Positions 7,776-14,166 of a DNA stretch of 14,166 bases are shown here, one piece after another; the stretch's first letter is position 1; every line of letters begins with the position of its first letter. Made by a program: the position numbers and the translations under genes. The stretch is taken from positions 1-14,166 of the forward strand of contig BQJS01000127.1 in assembly GCA_021604825.1 (NCBI GenBank), written 5' to 3'. Source of the stretch: Phycisphaerae bacterium (lineage in GTDB: Bacteria > Planctomycetota > Phycisphaerae > UBA1845). The notes beneath the pieces are model-generated. The model worked only from the letters and a program-made list of their open reading frames with translations, did no database searches and was not told the origin of the DNA.

Positions 7776-8468
7776 GTGGATTCGGCACCAACGGACATTG
7801 AAACGTTCAACGCTGCATTGGCTGTCGCTGTTGAGGGTATGGGGCTGACGCTTCAGCCAAAACAAAACGAATTGATGGCCCAGCACTTTGAACTGGTACT
7901 CGAAACCAATCGTCAATTCAATCTCACGCGGATCACGGAACCGATCGCTGCTGCCTCGCGGTTGTATGCCGACTCGCTGGCTCCGGCGGCTTGGGTCGAT
8001 GAAGGGAATCACTCGATCAAAACCGTGCTTGACGTTGGCACCGGTGCTGGTTTTCCGGCTATCCCGTTGGCCATCGCCCGTCCGACCTGGAAAATCACGG
8101 CGATCGACTCCACCGGCAAGAAAGCCCGATTCGTCCAGCAGTCAGCCGCCGACCTCGGCCTCGACAACCTTCGGGCCAAGCAACTCCGTGCCGGCGAGGC
8201 GACATTCCGACAACGGTTCGACATGGTCACAACCAAGGCGGTGGGGAGCCTTCAGAACTGTATTCAAATCGCCACTCGCCACGTGAACGTTGGTGGACAT
8301 CTGGTCGTTTTCAAAGCCCGGGGACTGTCCGATTCGGAGCAGCAACAAGGGATCGTCGAAGCCGAGAATCATCAGTTTCAACTTGTTGATGTGTGCGACT
8401 ATAGAATCCCTGCCGGCGATGACGTGCTGGAGCATTGCTTGATCGTGTATCAAAAGGGAGGGCGGTAG
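7776..8468 (+). CDS. rsmG: 16S rRNA (guanine-N7) methyltransferase RsmG (GidB)
   Basis: This 230-residue SAM-dependent enzyme methylates N7 of the conserved guanine (G527 in E. coli numbering) in 16S rRNA. The length is typical of the family. The family block NLTRI is at 49-53, followed by the SAM-binding loop LDVGTGAGFPAIPLAI at 85-100 and an acidic-loop ITAIDSTGKKARFV at 107-120. The KAVGSL segment near 154-159 corresponds to the family's usual RAVA-like motif. GTG at 7776 is the start, supported by Shine-Dalgarno spacing. In many bacteria rsmG lies beside mnmG or parA, but here it stands alone between a lipoprotein gene and a sigma/anti-sigma pair. It converges on the anti-sigma gene with only 28 bp between the stops and no visible terminator. 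Confidence 0.95.
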   Translation: MDSAPTDIETFNAALAVAVEGMGLTLQPKQNELMAQHFELVLETNRQFNLTRITEPIAAASRLYADSLAPAAWVDEGNHSIKTVLDVGTGAGFPAIPLAIARPTWKITAIDSTGKKARFVQQSAADLGLDNLRAKQLRAGEATFRQRFDMVTTKAVGSLQNCIQIATRHVNVGGHLVVFKARGLSDSEQQQGIVEAENHQFQLVDVCDYRIPAGDDVLEHCLIVYQKGGR

Positions 8469-8496
8469 GATCGCAGGCAGAGTGGATTCGTAGTGT

Positions 8497-10377
8497 CTAC
8501 TGCTTCACTTTGGTTGGGGGTTCTTTCTTGCCTGGTGCTTGATCGTTGACCAGTTCAATCACCAAGGTGAGCAACGTTTGCTGTTTTTTGGCCTCATTCT
8601 CCGACATCGGTAGGTCGGCGATCGCGGAATCGCCCGGAATACCGTTGCTCGTTGCATCTGCTCCCTTGCTCTGCGCTCTGAACTCACTGCCAGCATACCC
8701 GCCGTAGCCCGATGCGCGTTGGCCTGCTCTCTCTGATTCTTCTGCAGCATCGCTGGCGAGTAGGCCATACGCTTGCAAGGCGTTTATCCATTGCGCTGAT
8801 TCCGGAATCGTTGCTTGTTCTTCTGTAGCATTCTCGACCGTGCCCTCCTTGGACTCAGCACGGCGCAATCGACCTGCTTGCGTTCGGGCTTGTGGTGGCG
8901 GCTTGAATTCTGTGCCGGCAGCTTGGCTGGCCAACTGCCACAATTGCTCGGGATTCTCTGAGCGAACATTGCCGACGCGTATCTGCACTTGCTCAGCACC
9001 AACGGTCGATAAGTCATTGACGACCTCGCCAAGCCGGTCGCTCTTGAGTCGCACCAGATACTGTCGCGAGTTGGCCGGCCCGCTGTAATTCTGCGCTTCC
9101 CGGCCGACAAAGAATGCCTCGTACTCAAAACCGTTGCTGTCTGCCGTACCCTTGTCATTTTCGCCCGGTTGATTGAGGTTGCTTCGTAAGTATCCGCCGC
9201 TCTGCGATTCTGAATCGATGACACGAAAATCGTTTCGTGCAAGAAACGCCTGCAGTTTCCCCTCACCAGCGGCTTGTTCCGCGTCATTTTCAAATGAAAC
9301 CGAAAGCTGCAACGGTTCATTGGGAAACGGATGATCTGCAACAATTGTTGCGTCGGCTCCTGCAATCAGTTTTTGTTCAAACGTCATGTCGGCATCGAGC
9401 TTGGCGAGACGATTGGCTTGCAATTTGCGCTTTGCCGGCGCAACTGCTGTTGGGGGCGGGCTCGTGTTGGTTGGCTTCAATTCGGATTTTGGCTCCAGAT
9501 CGTCAACAGTCGATTGGCCTATCGACATATCAAACGCCAACTTATCCGAGTCCTCCGGCGCGACGGCGTCCTTCTTTTCTTTGATCGAATCGAATGCGAA
9601 TTCGGTTGAGTCACCTAGATCGGCTGAGTCACGCAGTTCTGATGTCACGTTGCGACGCTGTTTATTGCGATCACTCCCTATGGCAATCCTTGTCGGAGTA
9701 GCGGCATCTGCTTCAGCAAATACCTCTTGTTCGAGTCCCATTCTGGATTCCGTTACCGGCGTACTCGACGTATTCGGGACATTCTTGGCGAGTGGTTTGG
9801 ATCGTCCGTCGAATTGACGTTTGCTGTCGGATCCCTCAAACAACTCGCGACCTCGATTCTTCGACTCGTCCATCATGGCCAGCGTCGATTCGTTCGCCGG
9901 ACTGGACTTCGAAGCATTCGGTTTGTTGGCTGACTGGCTGTTGGCTGATTCGATTCCGCGGGTGATCGCGCTGTTTTGCTGACCCTTGAGCGACACATAG
10001 AGGCTGGCACTGACCGCAACCATCAGCATCGCCGCGAGGGCCATCGTCGAGCGGAAGGGGCCACGCTTGTGCCGTGCAAGCGTGACGGATTCTTCTGGTT
10101 TCCCCAGGATGTCCGCCCGTTCCGACTGGGCGGTGATGTCTTCGAGAATTGACGCCGGCGCTGAGCCACGAGGCAGATTGCGCATCGCATCAGCCGCCGT
10201 CGTTAGCGCCTCAAGCTGCGACTGTGCGGTTGGGTCGCTCGCAAGACGCGCTTCAACTTCGGCGCGCTGCGGCGGCGTCAACTCGTCGTCGAGGTATGCG
10301 CAGAGCAACTCGCCAAACGCTTCGTCGAAGGGTTCGGGTTTCTGCGATTTGGGTTTTCTGTCATTGCGGCGCGTCAT
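8497..10377 (-). CDS. Probable membrane anti-sigma factor for the adjacent ECF sigma
   Basis: The 626-residue product has an N-terminal anti-sigma-like domain at about 15-70 (ELLCAYLDDELTPPQRAEVE, then ARLASDPTAQSQLEAL). It follows the pattern of zinc-finger anti-sigma factors but lacks the HxxxCxxC ligands. One membrane helix follows at about 111-130 (STMALAAMLMVAVSASLYVS), then about 495 extracytoplasmic residues. Of these, roughly 140-320 are low-complexity (Ser, Asn, Asp, Lys). The later part looks folded, with YLVRLKSDRLGEVVNDLSTV followed by GAEQVQIRVGNV. I expect it to hold the sigma factor at the membrane until an envelope signal releases it. ATG at 10377 starts 1 nt after the sigma stop, with GGGAGGGA 12 nt before it. 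A GTG at 10404 overlapping the sigma gene is possible, but its AGGAG is only 3 nt away. Confidence 0.8.
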   Translation of the reverse strand: MTRRNDRKPKSQKPEPFDEAFGELLCAYLDDELTPPQRAEVEARLASDPTAQSQLEALTTAADAMRNLPRGSAPASILEDITAQSERADILGKPEESVTLARHKRGPFRSTMALAAMLMVAVSASLYVSLKGQQNSAITRGIESANSQSANKPNASKSSPANESTLAMMDESKNRGRELFEGSDSKRQFDGRSKPLAKNVPNTSSTPVTESRMGLEQEVFAEADAATPTRIAIGSDRNKQRRNVTSELRDSADLGDSTEFAFDSIKEKKDAVAPEDSDKLAFDMSIGQSTVDDLEPKSELKPTNTSPPPTAVAPAKRKLQANRLAKLDADMTFEQKLIAGADATIVADHPFPNEPLQLSVSFENDAEQAAGEGKLQAFLARNDFRVIDSESQSGGYLRSNLNQPGENDKGTADSNGFEYEAFFVGREAQNYSGPANSRQYLVRLKSDRLGEVVNDLSTVGAEQVQIRVGNVRSENPEQLWQLASQAAGTEFKPPPQARTQAGRLRRAESKEGTVENATEEQATIPESAQWINALQAYGLLASDAAEESERAGQRASGYGGYAGSEFRAQSKGADATSNGIPGDSAIADLPMSENEAKKQQTLLTLVIELVNDQAPGKKEPPTKVKQ

Positions 10378-10378
10378 G

Positions 10379-11026
10379 TCAGAAAACGTTCCCTCCCGTT
10401 GCACTTGCTCCTGGTTTCGGTTGCTCGATGGTATCGCACAAAAGTGCCCGCAAGCTCATTCGCCCGCGATAGATTCGCGACTTCACCGTACCTACAGCCA
10501 CCTCAAGAATGTCGGCAATGTTCTGATAGTCCATGCCTTCGATGTCGCGCAATACCAACACGGCTTGCTGATCGGGATCCAATTGCGCCAACGCATCGGT
10601 CACAAGCCTCTGACTTTCGGTTGCGACCACATGTGTCGCCGGATCGTCCGTTGTTTCGGAAGCGAGAGAGTTTCTCAACGTGTTCTCTGATCCATCGCGA
10701 TCGGACAAACTGGCATCAAGCGAAACGGTCTTGCGATTGGCTTGCTTGCGTTTCCATGAAAGCGATTGATTGACGGCGATTCGAAAGACCCACGTATAGA
10801 ACGCGCTCTTGCCATGAAATCGTCCGATGGCTTGAAAGGCTTTCATGAATACATCCTGCGTCAATTCCCCGGCATCTGCATGGTCGCCACAAATTCGCCA
10901 ACAGGTGTTGAACACGCGATCCTGATACTTGGTGACCAGTTCGTTAAAGGCGTGGACTTCCCCGGCTTGCACTCGGCGAACCAGAACTGCGTCCTCAAAA
11001 TTGCCTTCCGCGACCTGCGACTCCAA
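10379..11026 (-). CDS. ECF-family RNA polymerase sigma factor
   Basis: This 215-residue sigma-70-type factor directs RNA polymerase to a dedicated promoter set. Region 2 spans about 26-96 (YQDRVFNTCWRI, GELTQDVFMKAFQAIGRF, then TWVFRIAVNQSLSWKRKQ). Region 4 spans about 137-198 (LAQLDPDQQAVLVLRDIEGM, then YQNIADILEVAVGTVKSRIY for DNA recognition). A variable acidic linker joins them, and no region 3 is present, as expected for ECF factors. The most upstream usable start is a TTG at 11026, because an in-frame TAA lies eight codons further up. AGGTGA sits 4 nt before the TTG. The stop is 1 nt from the anti-sigma ATG, so the two are co-transcribed and probably translationally coupled. Many such factors activate their own operon, but no sigma-specific promoter could be recognised here. 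Confidence 0.95.
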   Translation of the reverse strand: MESQVAEGNFEDAVLVRRVQAGEVHAFNELVTKYQDRVFNTCWRICGDHADAGELTQDVFMKAFQAIGRFHGKSAFYTWVFRIAVNQSLSWKRKQANRKTVSLDASLSDRDGSENTLRNSLASETTDDPATHVVATESQRLVTDALAQLDPDQQAVLVLRDIEGMDYQNIADILEVAVGTVKSRIYRGRMSLRALLCDTIEQPKPGASATGGNVF

Positions 11027-11121
11027 CGCATCACCTGTGCTAAGGGGTTAGACGTACTTAGTACCCATCGGTTCCGGCTTCGTGTGTCATTCGACTTGAG
11101 TGCCTCAATTGCTCCGGTCCC

Positions 11122-11127
11122 ATTATA
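11122..11127 (-). promoter_or_regulatory. Candidate -10 box for the sigma/anti-sigma operon
   Basis: ATTATA on the plus strand reads as a perfect TATAAT leftward, about 95 nt before the TTG start of the sigma gene. The expected -35 position reads GTCCGG, a poor match. A TTGAAC further up (11158-11153) is 25 nt away, which is too far. The promoter is therefore only suggested. Confidence 0.35.
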
Positions 11128-11347
11128 GGACGAATTTGCGGGTGCCGGACGGGTTCAATAGAGCATATCGGGGCAATCGTTTATACGTTGTGACGCATGG
11201 AAAGGTGCGTTTCGGTCGTGTTTCGCCGTCGGTTGTTCAGGATCGGTGCATATTCGCGTTCAACGATTGCGGATCGCCGGCTCCGATGGCGTTGCTTTTC
11301 GCATCCCAAAGTCATAAAACTACGCGACTTATCCGTCATAAACCAGC

Positions 11348-11354
11348 GAGGAGG
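11348..11354 (+). promoter_or_regulatory. Strong Shine-Dalgarno site that sets the aspS start
   Basis: GAGGAGG ends 7 nt before the GTG at 11362. This is the best ribosome binding site in the window. It fixes the aspS start at GTG rather than at the upstream ATG at 11197, whose extra 55 residues match nothing in AspRS. Confidence 0.85.
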
Positions 11355-11361
11355 CCGTACC

Positions 11362-13158
11362 GTGGCAGTGCCATACAACAGAAGAACGCATAAGAACGGG
11401 GAACTTCGATCGTCACACGTGGGGGAAGAAGTCATCCTCGTCGGATGGGCACTCAATTACCGCGACTTGGGCGGGATGGCCTTCATCGATATTCGCGACT
11501 ACACGGGCATCACTCAGATTAAGTTCAACCCCCAGACGGACCCGGAATCGCACAAGCTGGCTGGCACCATCCGCCGTGAGGATTGCATTGCGGTTCGCGG
11601 GAATGTGGCTCTTCGAGGCGACAATGTCAACCCAAAGCTCGCCACCGGTGAGATCGAGGTTGAGGGGCACGATCTGGACATCCTGAGCAAGTCGGACACG
11701 CCGCCGTTCGCAGTGGAAGACGAGACCGATGCCAGTGAAGACGCACGGCTCAAGAATCGCATGCTCGATCTGCGTCGTCCAAAGATGCAGGAGATCATTC
11801 GACTTCGACACCGCCTGGCCAAAGCCGCCCGCGACACGTTTGCCGCCCAAGATTTCGTGGAAATCGAAACGCCGTTTCTCGGGAAGTCAACGCCGGAAGG
11901 TGCCCGCGATTATCTCGTGCCATCGCGTGTGTATCCCGGTAAGTTCTTCGCCCTGCCGCAATCGCCGCAGCTATATAAGCAGCTATTCATGATGGCCGGT
12001 TTCGATCGCTACTGCCAGATTGTTCGATGCTTTCGCGACGAAGATTTGCGGGCCGACCGTCAGCCGGAATTCACCCAGATCGATCTGGAGATGGCATTCG
12101 TCCAGACGGACGATGTTCTTGAGGCAGTCGAAGCGGCTGTCGTAACCATGTTCCGCGAAGGGATTGGCTTGGAGGTTCCCACGCCATTCCCACGCATGTC
12201 GTACCACGAGGCCATGGATCGATTCGGCATCGACAGGCCCGACCTGCGGTTCGGTTTGGAATTGCAGAACGTCACCGAGATCGCCGGCAAGACCGACTTC
12301 AGCATATTCAAAGCCGCAATCGAAAAGGGCGGCATGGTCAAATGCATCGTCGCCCCGGGTGGCGGTGAACTGACCCGCAAAGTGACCGATGGATTGGCCG
12401 AAGAGGTCAAGGGAATCGGCGGCGGTGGGTTGCCCGTGACCAAGGTGATTCAAGGGGACGGTGGCGTTGAGCTTTCCACCGGTGTCGCGAAATTCCTCCA
12501 GCCAGTATGCGAGGAGTTGTTGGCCGCGACGGGTGCGAAGATCGGCGATGCGATCTTCTTCATGCCCGGAACCTACACCGACGTCTGCAAATACCTGCAT
12601 TTTGTGCGGTCGCGATTGGGCGAGATCATGAATCTGATCCCGGACGACCAGTGGAATTTGCTGTGGGTCGTCGATTTCCCGATGTTTGAGTGGAGCGAAG
12701 AGGACAAGCGTTTCTACAGCCTCCACCATCCGTTCACCGCGCCGAAGGATGAAGACATCCCCATGCTCGACACCGACCCGGGCAAGGTCATCGCCAAGGC
12801 GTACGACCTGACGCTCAATGGCATCGAGATGGCTGGCGGCAGCATCCGAATCCACAACCGCGAAATTCAATCGAAGGTCTTCAAACTCCTCGGCATCAGC
12901 GACGAGGAAGCCAACGAAAAGTTCCAATTCCTTATGGACGCCCTGCGTTATGGCGCGCCTCCGCACGGTGGTATTGCGATGGGATTCGACCGTTGGGTGA
13001 TGATGATGGCCAAGTGCGACTCGCTGCGTGATGTGATCGCGTTCCCAAAAACGCAGCGTGCGGTGTGTCCGCTGACCAACGCCCCCGGTGAAGTGGCTGA
13101 CGAACAGCTCGTTGAGTTGGGCATTGATAAGCGACCCGAATTGAAGGCCAAGCAATAG
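11362..13158 (+). CDS. aspS: Aspartyl-tRNA synthetase (bacterial type)
   Basis: This class IIb synthetase charges tRNA-Asp in the cytoplasm. The 598 residues match the usual bacterial length. An OB-fold anticodon domain comes first, about 15-108 ([20 protein letters not shown], then FIDIRD). Motif 1 follows ([20 protein letters not shown] near 165-184), and motif 2 lies near 218-246 ([20 protein letters not shown]). The bacterial GAD insertion follows at roughly 290-420, and motif 3 is near the C-terminus ([13 protein letters not shown]). The Leu in RDLGG matches discriminating enzymes such as that of E. coli, whereas some non-discriminating AspRS have His there. This hints at tRNA-Asp specificity but does not settle it. 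The gene is followed by msrB after 92 bp containing a palindrome. Confidence 0.98.
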   Translation: MAVPYNRRTHKNGELRSSHVGEEVILVGWALNYRDLGGMAFIDIRDYTGITQIKFNPQTDPESHKLAGTIRREDCIAVRGNVALRGDNVNPKLATGEIEVEGHDLDILSKSDTPPFAVEDETDASEDARLKNRMLDLRRPKMQEIIRLRHRLAKAARDTFAAQDFVEIETPFLGKSTPEGARDYLVPSRVYPGKFFALPQSPQLYKQLFMMAGFDRYCQIVRCFRDEDLRADRQPEFTQIDLEMAFVQTDDVLEAVEAAVVTMFREGIGLEVPTPFPRMSYHEAMDRFGIDRPDLRFGLELQNVTEIAGKTDFSIFKAAIEKGGMVKCIVAPGGGELTRKVTDGLAEEVKGIGGGGLPVTKVIQGDGGVELSTGVAKFLQPVCEELLAATGAKIGDAIFFMPGTYTDVCKYLHFVRSRLGEIMNLIPDDQWNLLWVVDFPMFEWSEEDKRFYSLHHPFTAPKDEDIPMLDTDPGKVIAKAYDLTLNGIEMAGGSIRIHNREIQSKVFKLLGISDEEANEKFQFLMDALRYGAPPHGGIAMGFDRWVMMMAKCDSLRDVIAFPKTQRAVCPLTNAPGEVADEQLVELGIDKRPELKAKQ

Positions 13159-13190
13159 CTGCTGTCTGGGTGCGAACGAAATCAGTAGGG

Positions 13191-13220
13191 TGGCCCACCT
13201 CTTTAGAGGTGGGGGAGCCA
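13191..13220. repeat. Compact palindromic stem-loop, possible REP-like element
   Basis: CCCACCTCT at 13194-13202 pairs perfectly with AGAGGTGGG at 13205-13213 around a two-base TT loop. An outer TGG/CCA pair (13191-13193 and 13218-13220) closes the structure across a one-sided bulge. No T tract follows in either direction, so it is not a typical intrinsic terminator. Short bulged palindromes like this between genes are typical of REP-type elements mobilised by RAYT transposases. Copy number cannot be judged from this window, where I see only one. It lies in the presumed msrB leader. Confidence 0.5.
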
Positions 13221-13250
13221 ATTGCGGGTTTCAGATCTTTGGGAGCAGGC

Positions 13251-13655
13251 ATGTCCGACCGCATTGAAAAATCCAAGGACGAGTGGAGTCAGGAACTTAG
13301 TCCAGAGCAATATCAGGTGACGCGGTGCGGCGGGACGGAACCGGCATTCACGGGAAAGTACTGGGACCACAAGGGCGACGGCGTCTATGCGTGTGCCTGC
13401 TGCGGCCAATTCCTGTTTTCTTCGGACACCAAGTTTGATTCCGGCAGCGGTTGGCCAAGTTTTTGGGACGCGGTGGATAAGTCGAACGTGACCGAGCACG
13501 AGGACAATCAATTCGGGATGCGGCGGATCGAGGTGCGTTGCAGCCGCTGTGAGGCGCACCTCGGGCATCTATTTCCCGACGGGCCCAATCCCACCGGCCA
13601 ACGGTATTGCATCAATTCGGCGTCCCTGGATTTCAATGAAAGCCCGAACGACTAA
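13251..13655 (+). CDS. msrB: Peptide-methionine (R)-S-oxide reductase MsrB
   Basis: This 134-residue enzyme reduces methionine R-sulfoxide in proteins and so repairs oxidative damage. No signal peptide is present, so it should be cytoplasmic. The structural zinc site is formed by Cys48 and Cys51 (YACACCG) and Cys97 and Cys100 ([16 protein letters not shown]). The catalytic cysteine is Cys120 in RYCINSASL. The usual resolving cysteine in GCGWPSF is replaced by Ser66 (DSGSGWPSF). Cys26 in TRCGGTEP could take that role, as reported for some MsrB enzymes with an N-terminal recycling cysteine, or thioredoxin could act directly. ATG at 13251 has GGGAG 5 nt before it, and the open frame upstream to 13170 crosses the palindrome and is not conserved. 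The gene probably shares a transcript with the following flavin reductase gene. Confidence 0.95.
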   Translation: MSDRIEKSKDEWSQELSPEQYQVTRCGGTEPAFTGKYWDHKGDGVYACACCGQFLFSSDTKFDSGSGWPSFWDAVDKSNVTEHEDNQFGMRRIEVRCSRCEAHLGHLFPDGPNPTGQRYCINSASLDFNESPND

Positions 13656-13682
13656 GCCCACGGGCCAACGGATGTGACCTTT

Positions 13683-14165
13683 ATGACTTCAAATGACTCA
13701 GATGGTTCGATGGCGAAAGCCCTGGCATTGATCCCAAGCGGATGCAGCATCATCACGGCTGGCAGTGACGATTCGGCGACCGGGATGTTGGCCTCCTGGG
13801 TCCAGCAGGCCTCGTTCGATCCGCCGCATGTCACCGTCTCGGTCAAGGAGGGGCGGCCTATCCAGGCGATCATCGCCCAAACCGGTCGATTCGTACTGAA
13901 CCTCCTTGGCGAGGACCCTGGCGCGATGTTCAAGCACTTCGGAGTCGGATTCGGTCCTGGCGAACCGGCATTTGAGGGCGTTGGTTCCAGTGAAAACGCG
14001 TGGGGCGTGGAGTTGGCGACCGCCGCAGGAACTTTATCGTGCGAAGTGCAGTCTAGCGCCGAGGCTGCGGACCATGTCGTCTATGTCGCCAAGGTCTGCT
14101 CAACATCAGCAAAGCCCGACCAGAAGCCCTACGTCCATATCCGCAAGTCCGGCCTATCCTATTGA
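13683..14165 (+). CDS. Stand-alone flavin reductase-like domain protein
   Basis: The 160-residue protein matches the FMN-binding flavin reductase-like domain (PF01613 type). It most resembles the C-terminal module of cyanobacterial A-type flavodiiron proteins. Recognisable blocks are LALIPSGCSIITAG, GMLASWVQQASFDPPHVTVS, FVLNLLGED, FKHFGVGFGPGEPAFEGVG and the end VHIRKSGLSY. It should bind FMN and pass electrons from NAD(P)H to a flavin or partner. No metallo-beta-lactamase or flavodoxin module is fused to it or visible nearby, and no membrane segment is seen. An in-frame GTG at 13674 would add three residues. Neither start has a clear Shine-Dalgarno site, so ATG at 13683 is preferred. It follows msrB by 27 bp, suggesting co-transcription and an oxidative-stress theme. 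The stop TGA falls at 14163-14165, so the gene is complete. Confidence 0.85.
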   Translation: MTSNDSDGSMAKALALIPSGCSIITAGSDDSATGMLASWVQQASFDPPHVTVSVKEGRPIQAIIAQTGRFVLNLLGEDPGAMFKHFGVGFGPGEPAFEGVGSSENAWGVELATAAGTLSCEVQSSAEAADHVVYVAKVCSTSAKPDQKPYVHIRKSGLSY

Positions 14166-14166
14166 G

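Larger units (their letters stand above)
11027..11361. promoter_or_regulatory. Divergent promoter region between the sigma operon and aspS
   Basis: This 335-bp region carries the start signals of both flanking genes and no gene of its own. The frame open upstream of aspS has no homology to AspRS. A small hairpin, TTGAG-TGC-CTCAA at 11096-11108, lies just downstream of the candidate sigma promoter. A direct repeat of GTCATAAA at 11311-11318 and 11335-11342 precedes aspS. TTGCTT at 11292-11297 with TAAAAC at 11315-11320 (17-nt spacer) is a weak rightward promoter candidate. Confidence 0.45.

Noticed and set aside
11197..11361. N-terminal extension of aspS to the ATG at 11197
   Set aside because: The extra residues are basic and unconserved, and a strong GAGGAGG site precedes the GTG at 11362.
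11983..13221. Leftward 412-codon frame opposite aspS
   Set aside because: It lies antisense to aspS and has no recognisable domain. It is explained by the codon bias of the real gene.
5059..13669. CACGGGCCAACG at 5058-5069 and 13659-13670, plus a shorter copy at 5132-5140
   Set aside because: A few 12-base matches between distant sites are expected by chance in 14 kb, and the contexts are unrelated.

Overview
The window looks like ordinary chromosomal DNA of a GC-rich Gram-negative bacterium, most likely a member of the Planctomycetota. This rests on several features seen together: an ECF sigma factor followed by a long anti-sigma protein without zinc ligands, a large Asp/Gly-rich beta-propeller lipoprotein, and weak or absent Shine-Dalgarno sites at several genes. 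The assignment is inference. No rRNA, tRNA, CRISPR array, insertion sequence or phage gene was found.

Layout, left to right. Positions 1-74 hold the first 24 codons of a leftward gene for a small hydrophobic protein. Positions 75-705 hold no convincing gene. A leftward family 2 glycosyltransferase (706-1749) and a rightward GT4-like glycosyltransferase (1913-3208) diverge from an intergenic region that contains a long-range inverted repeat. The GT4-like gene runs 86 bp into the 3' end of the leftward proS (3123-4829). A 334-bp divergent promoter region then leads to a rightward lipoprotein with a PF09826-type beta-propeller (5164-7641), which ends in a strong intrinsic terminator. Next comes rsmG (7776-8468), whose GTG start overlaps a nine-codon out-of-frame mini-ORF. 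Convergent to rsmG is a leftward, translationally coupled pair: an ECF sigma factor (10379-11026) and its probable membrane anti-sigma factor (8497-10377). Divergent from that pair lies a rightward run: aspS (11362-13158), msrB (13251-13655) and a stand-alone flavin reductase domain protein (13683-14165).

Functional themes are translation (ProRS, AspRS, RsmG), surface polysaccharide synthesis (two glycosyltransferases), envelope signalling (ECF sigma and anti-sigma), and oxidative repair or flavin redox chemistry (MsrB and the flavin reductase domain protein). I see no well-supported new multi-gene system. The parts most worth a second look are the zinc-less anti-sigma protein with about 500 extracytoplasmic residues, the propeller lipoprotein with its acidic insert, the glycosyltransferase/proS antisense overlap, and a compact palindrome between aspS and msrB.
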